A DNA stretch of 18,065 bases from an uncultured Burkholderiales bacterium (GTDB lineage: Bacteria; Pseudomonadota; Gammaproteobacteria; Burkholderiales; Burkholderiaceae_C). Made by a program: the position numbers and the translations under genes. The notes under the pieces were generated by a model. It saw nothing but the letters and a program-made list of their open reading frames with translations. It ran no database searches and was not told the origin of the DNA. Positions 17,036-18,065 of the stretch are shown here, in pieces; the first letter of the stretch is position 1; every line of letters starts with the position of its first letter. The stretch is taken from contig CALCBL010000441.1 in NCBI GenBank assembly GCA_937897495.1, positions 1 to 18,065 of the forward strand, read 5' to 3'.

Positions 17036-18065
17036 CAATCTTCTACCTGCAAAATAGCCAAGAATGCCTCTTGCGGCACCTCAACTGAGCCAATTTGTTT
17101 CATTCGTTTTTTACCCGCTTTTTGTTTCTCGAGCAATTTGCGTTTACGCGAGATATCACCACCATAGCACTTGGCGAGCACGTTTTTACGCAAGGCTTTA
17201 ACCGTTTCACGGGCAATGATGTTGGCACCAATGGCCGCCTGAATGGCCACATCGAACATTTGACGGCTGATAATTTCACGCATTTTGGCCACCACAGCAC
17301 GGCCGCGATAGGCCGACTGCGTGCGGTGGACGATGATGGAAAGTGCATCGACCTTCTCGCCGTTGAGCAAAATATCGACTTTCACCACATCGGAGGCGCG
17401 GTATTCTTTGAATTCGTAATCCATCGAAGCATAGCCTCGTGAGACCGATTTCAATTTGTCAAAAAAGTCCAAAACGATTTCGCCCAAGGGCATCTCATAA
17501 GTGAGCATGACCTGTCGACCGTGATAGGACATGTTGAGTTGGACGCCCCGCTTGACGTTGGCCAGTGTCATGACAGGGCCAACATAATCTTGGGGCATGT
17601 ACAAATGCACCGTGACAATGGGTTCCCGAATCTCTAGCATCTTGCCTTGGTCGGGCATTTTGGCGGGGTTCTCAACCATCACCACCTCACCATCGCCTTT
17701 GACAACTTGATACACCACACTGGGTGCCGTCGTGATCAGATCTTGGTCAAATTCCCGCTCGAGGCGCTCCTGCACAATTTCCATGTGCAACAAACCCAAG
17801 AAGCCACAGCGAAAGCCAAATCCAAGGGCTTGAGAAACCTCAGCTTCGTAATGCAAAGATGAATCGTTGAGCTTCAGTTTTTCAAGTGCGTCTCGCAAAG
17901 AGTCGTATTGGTTGGCTTCAGTGGGGTACAAACCAGCGAACACTTGCGGCTGAATTTCCTTGAAACCTGGCAATGCCTTCTCGGCAGGACCTAAATTGTT
18001 GGGGAGCTTCTTTTCCAAAGTGATGGTGTCGCCCACTTTGGCGGCTTGCAGCTCTTTGATGCCTG
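17035..18065 (-). CDS. lepA: Elongation factor 4 (LepA), 5' end outside window
   Basis: LepA/EF4 is a ribosome-bound translational GTPase affecting elongation and 30S biogenesis. The 342 visible residues are the C-terminal part; the frame is still open at the window edge ([17 protein letters not shown]), so about 250-260 residues including the GTPase domain lie outside. Visible hallmarks are [49 protein letters not shown] and [14 protein letters not shown]. The LepA-specific C-terminal domain contains [20 protein letters not shown] and [20 protein letters not shown]. The GTG at 18036 is an internal valine codon, not the start. The stop overlaps the lepB ATG by one base. Confidence 0.98.
   Translation of the reverse strand, partial: GIKELQAAKVGDTITLEKKLPNNLGPAEKALPGFKEIQPQVFAGLYPTEANQYDSLRDALEKLKLNDSSLHYEAEVSQALGFGFRCGFLGLLHMEIVQERLEREFDQDLITTAPSVVYQVVKGDGEVVMVENPAKMPDQGKMLEIREPIVTVHLYMPQDYVGPVMTLANVKRGVQLNMSYHGRQVMLTYEMPLGEIVLDFFDKLKSVSRGYASMDYEFKEYRASDVVKVDILLNGEKVDALSIIVHRTQSAYRGRAVVAKMREIISRQMFDVAIQAAIGANIIARETVKALRKNVLAKCYGGDISRKRKLLEKQKAGKKRMKQIGSVEVPQEAFLAILQVED

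Noticed and set aside
1..18065. Mobile elements, CRISPR arrays, tRNA/rRNA genes, toxin or defence systems
   Set aside because: I found no transposase, integrase, spaced direct repeats, tRNA cloverleaf or defence-type domain; almost every base belongs to conserved housekeeping genes.

Overview
The window reads as an ordinary, gene-dense stretch of a betaproteobacterial chromosome. The best guess is a Comamonadaceae member of Burkholderiales, perhaps a freshwater type such as Limnohabitans, because base composition looks moderate rather than strongly GC-rich. The assignment rests on gene order (leuD-leuB-asd-fimV-truA-trpF-trpB-trpA-accD and lepA-lepB-rnc-era-recO-pdxJ-acpS-nagZ) and on protein wording recalled from that family. 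No database search was possible. Nothing looks mobile, phage-like or CRISPR-related, and no RNA gene was recognised.

Layout. Positions 2-8779 (+) form one tightly packed run. It holds the 3' part of leuD and leuB (leucine synthesis), asd (lysine/threonine/methionine branch), a short fimV (polar envelope/pilus assembly factor), truA (tRNA pseudouridine), trpF-trpB-trpA (tryptophan) and accD (fatty acid synthesis). Several junctions are 4-base stop/start overlaps. A convergent double-domain YggT membrane protein gene follows (9359-8814, -). A divergent intergenic region of about 120 bases then precedes lysS (9480-11030, +), which ends at a strong terminator that also serves the opposite strand.

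From 18065 back to 11059 everything is on the minus strand and again very compact: lepA (5' end outside the window), lepB, rnc, era, recO, pdxJ, acpS, nagZ and a small unrecognised membrane protein gene. This cluster joins translation and protein export (lepA, lepB) with RNA processing and 30S assembly (rnc, era), DNA repair (recO), pyridoxal phosphate synthesis (pdxJ), acyl-carrier activation (acpS) and cell-wall recycling (nagZ). PLP made through PdxJ is the cofactor of TrpB, and AcpS and AccD act in the same fatty acid pathway, but these links look like shared housekeeping rather than a special system.

No previously undescribed system is evident. The items most worth a second look are a FimV lacking the usual C-terminal domain, an unusual PdxJ sequence subtype, the small membrane protein after nagZ, a clean hairpin between leuB and asd, two dyads in front of lysS, and an apparent missing gene between lepB and rnc. 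No gene-free stretch exceeds 300 bases.
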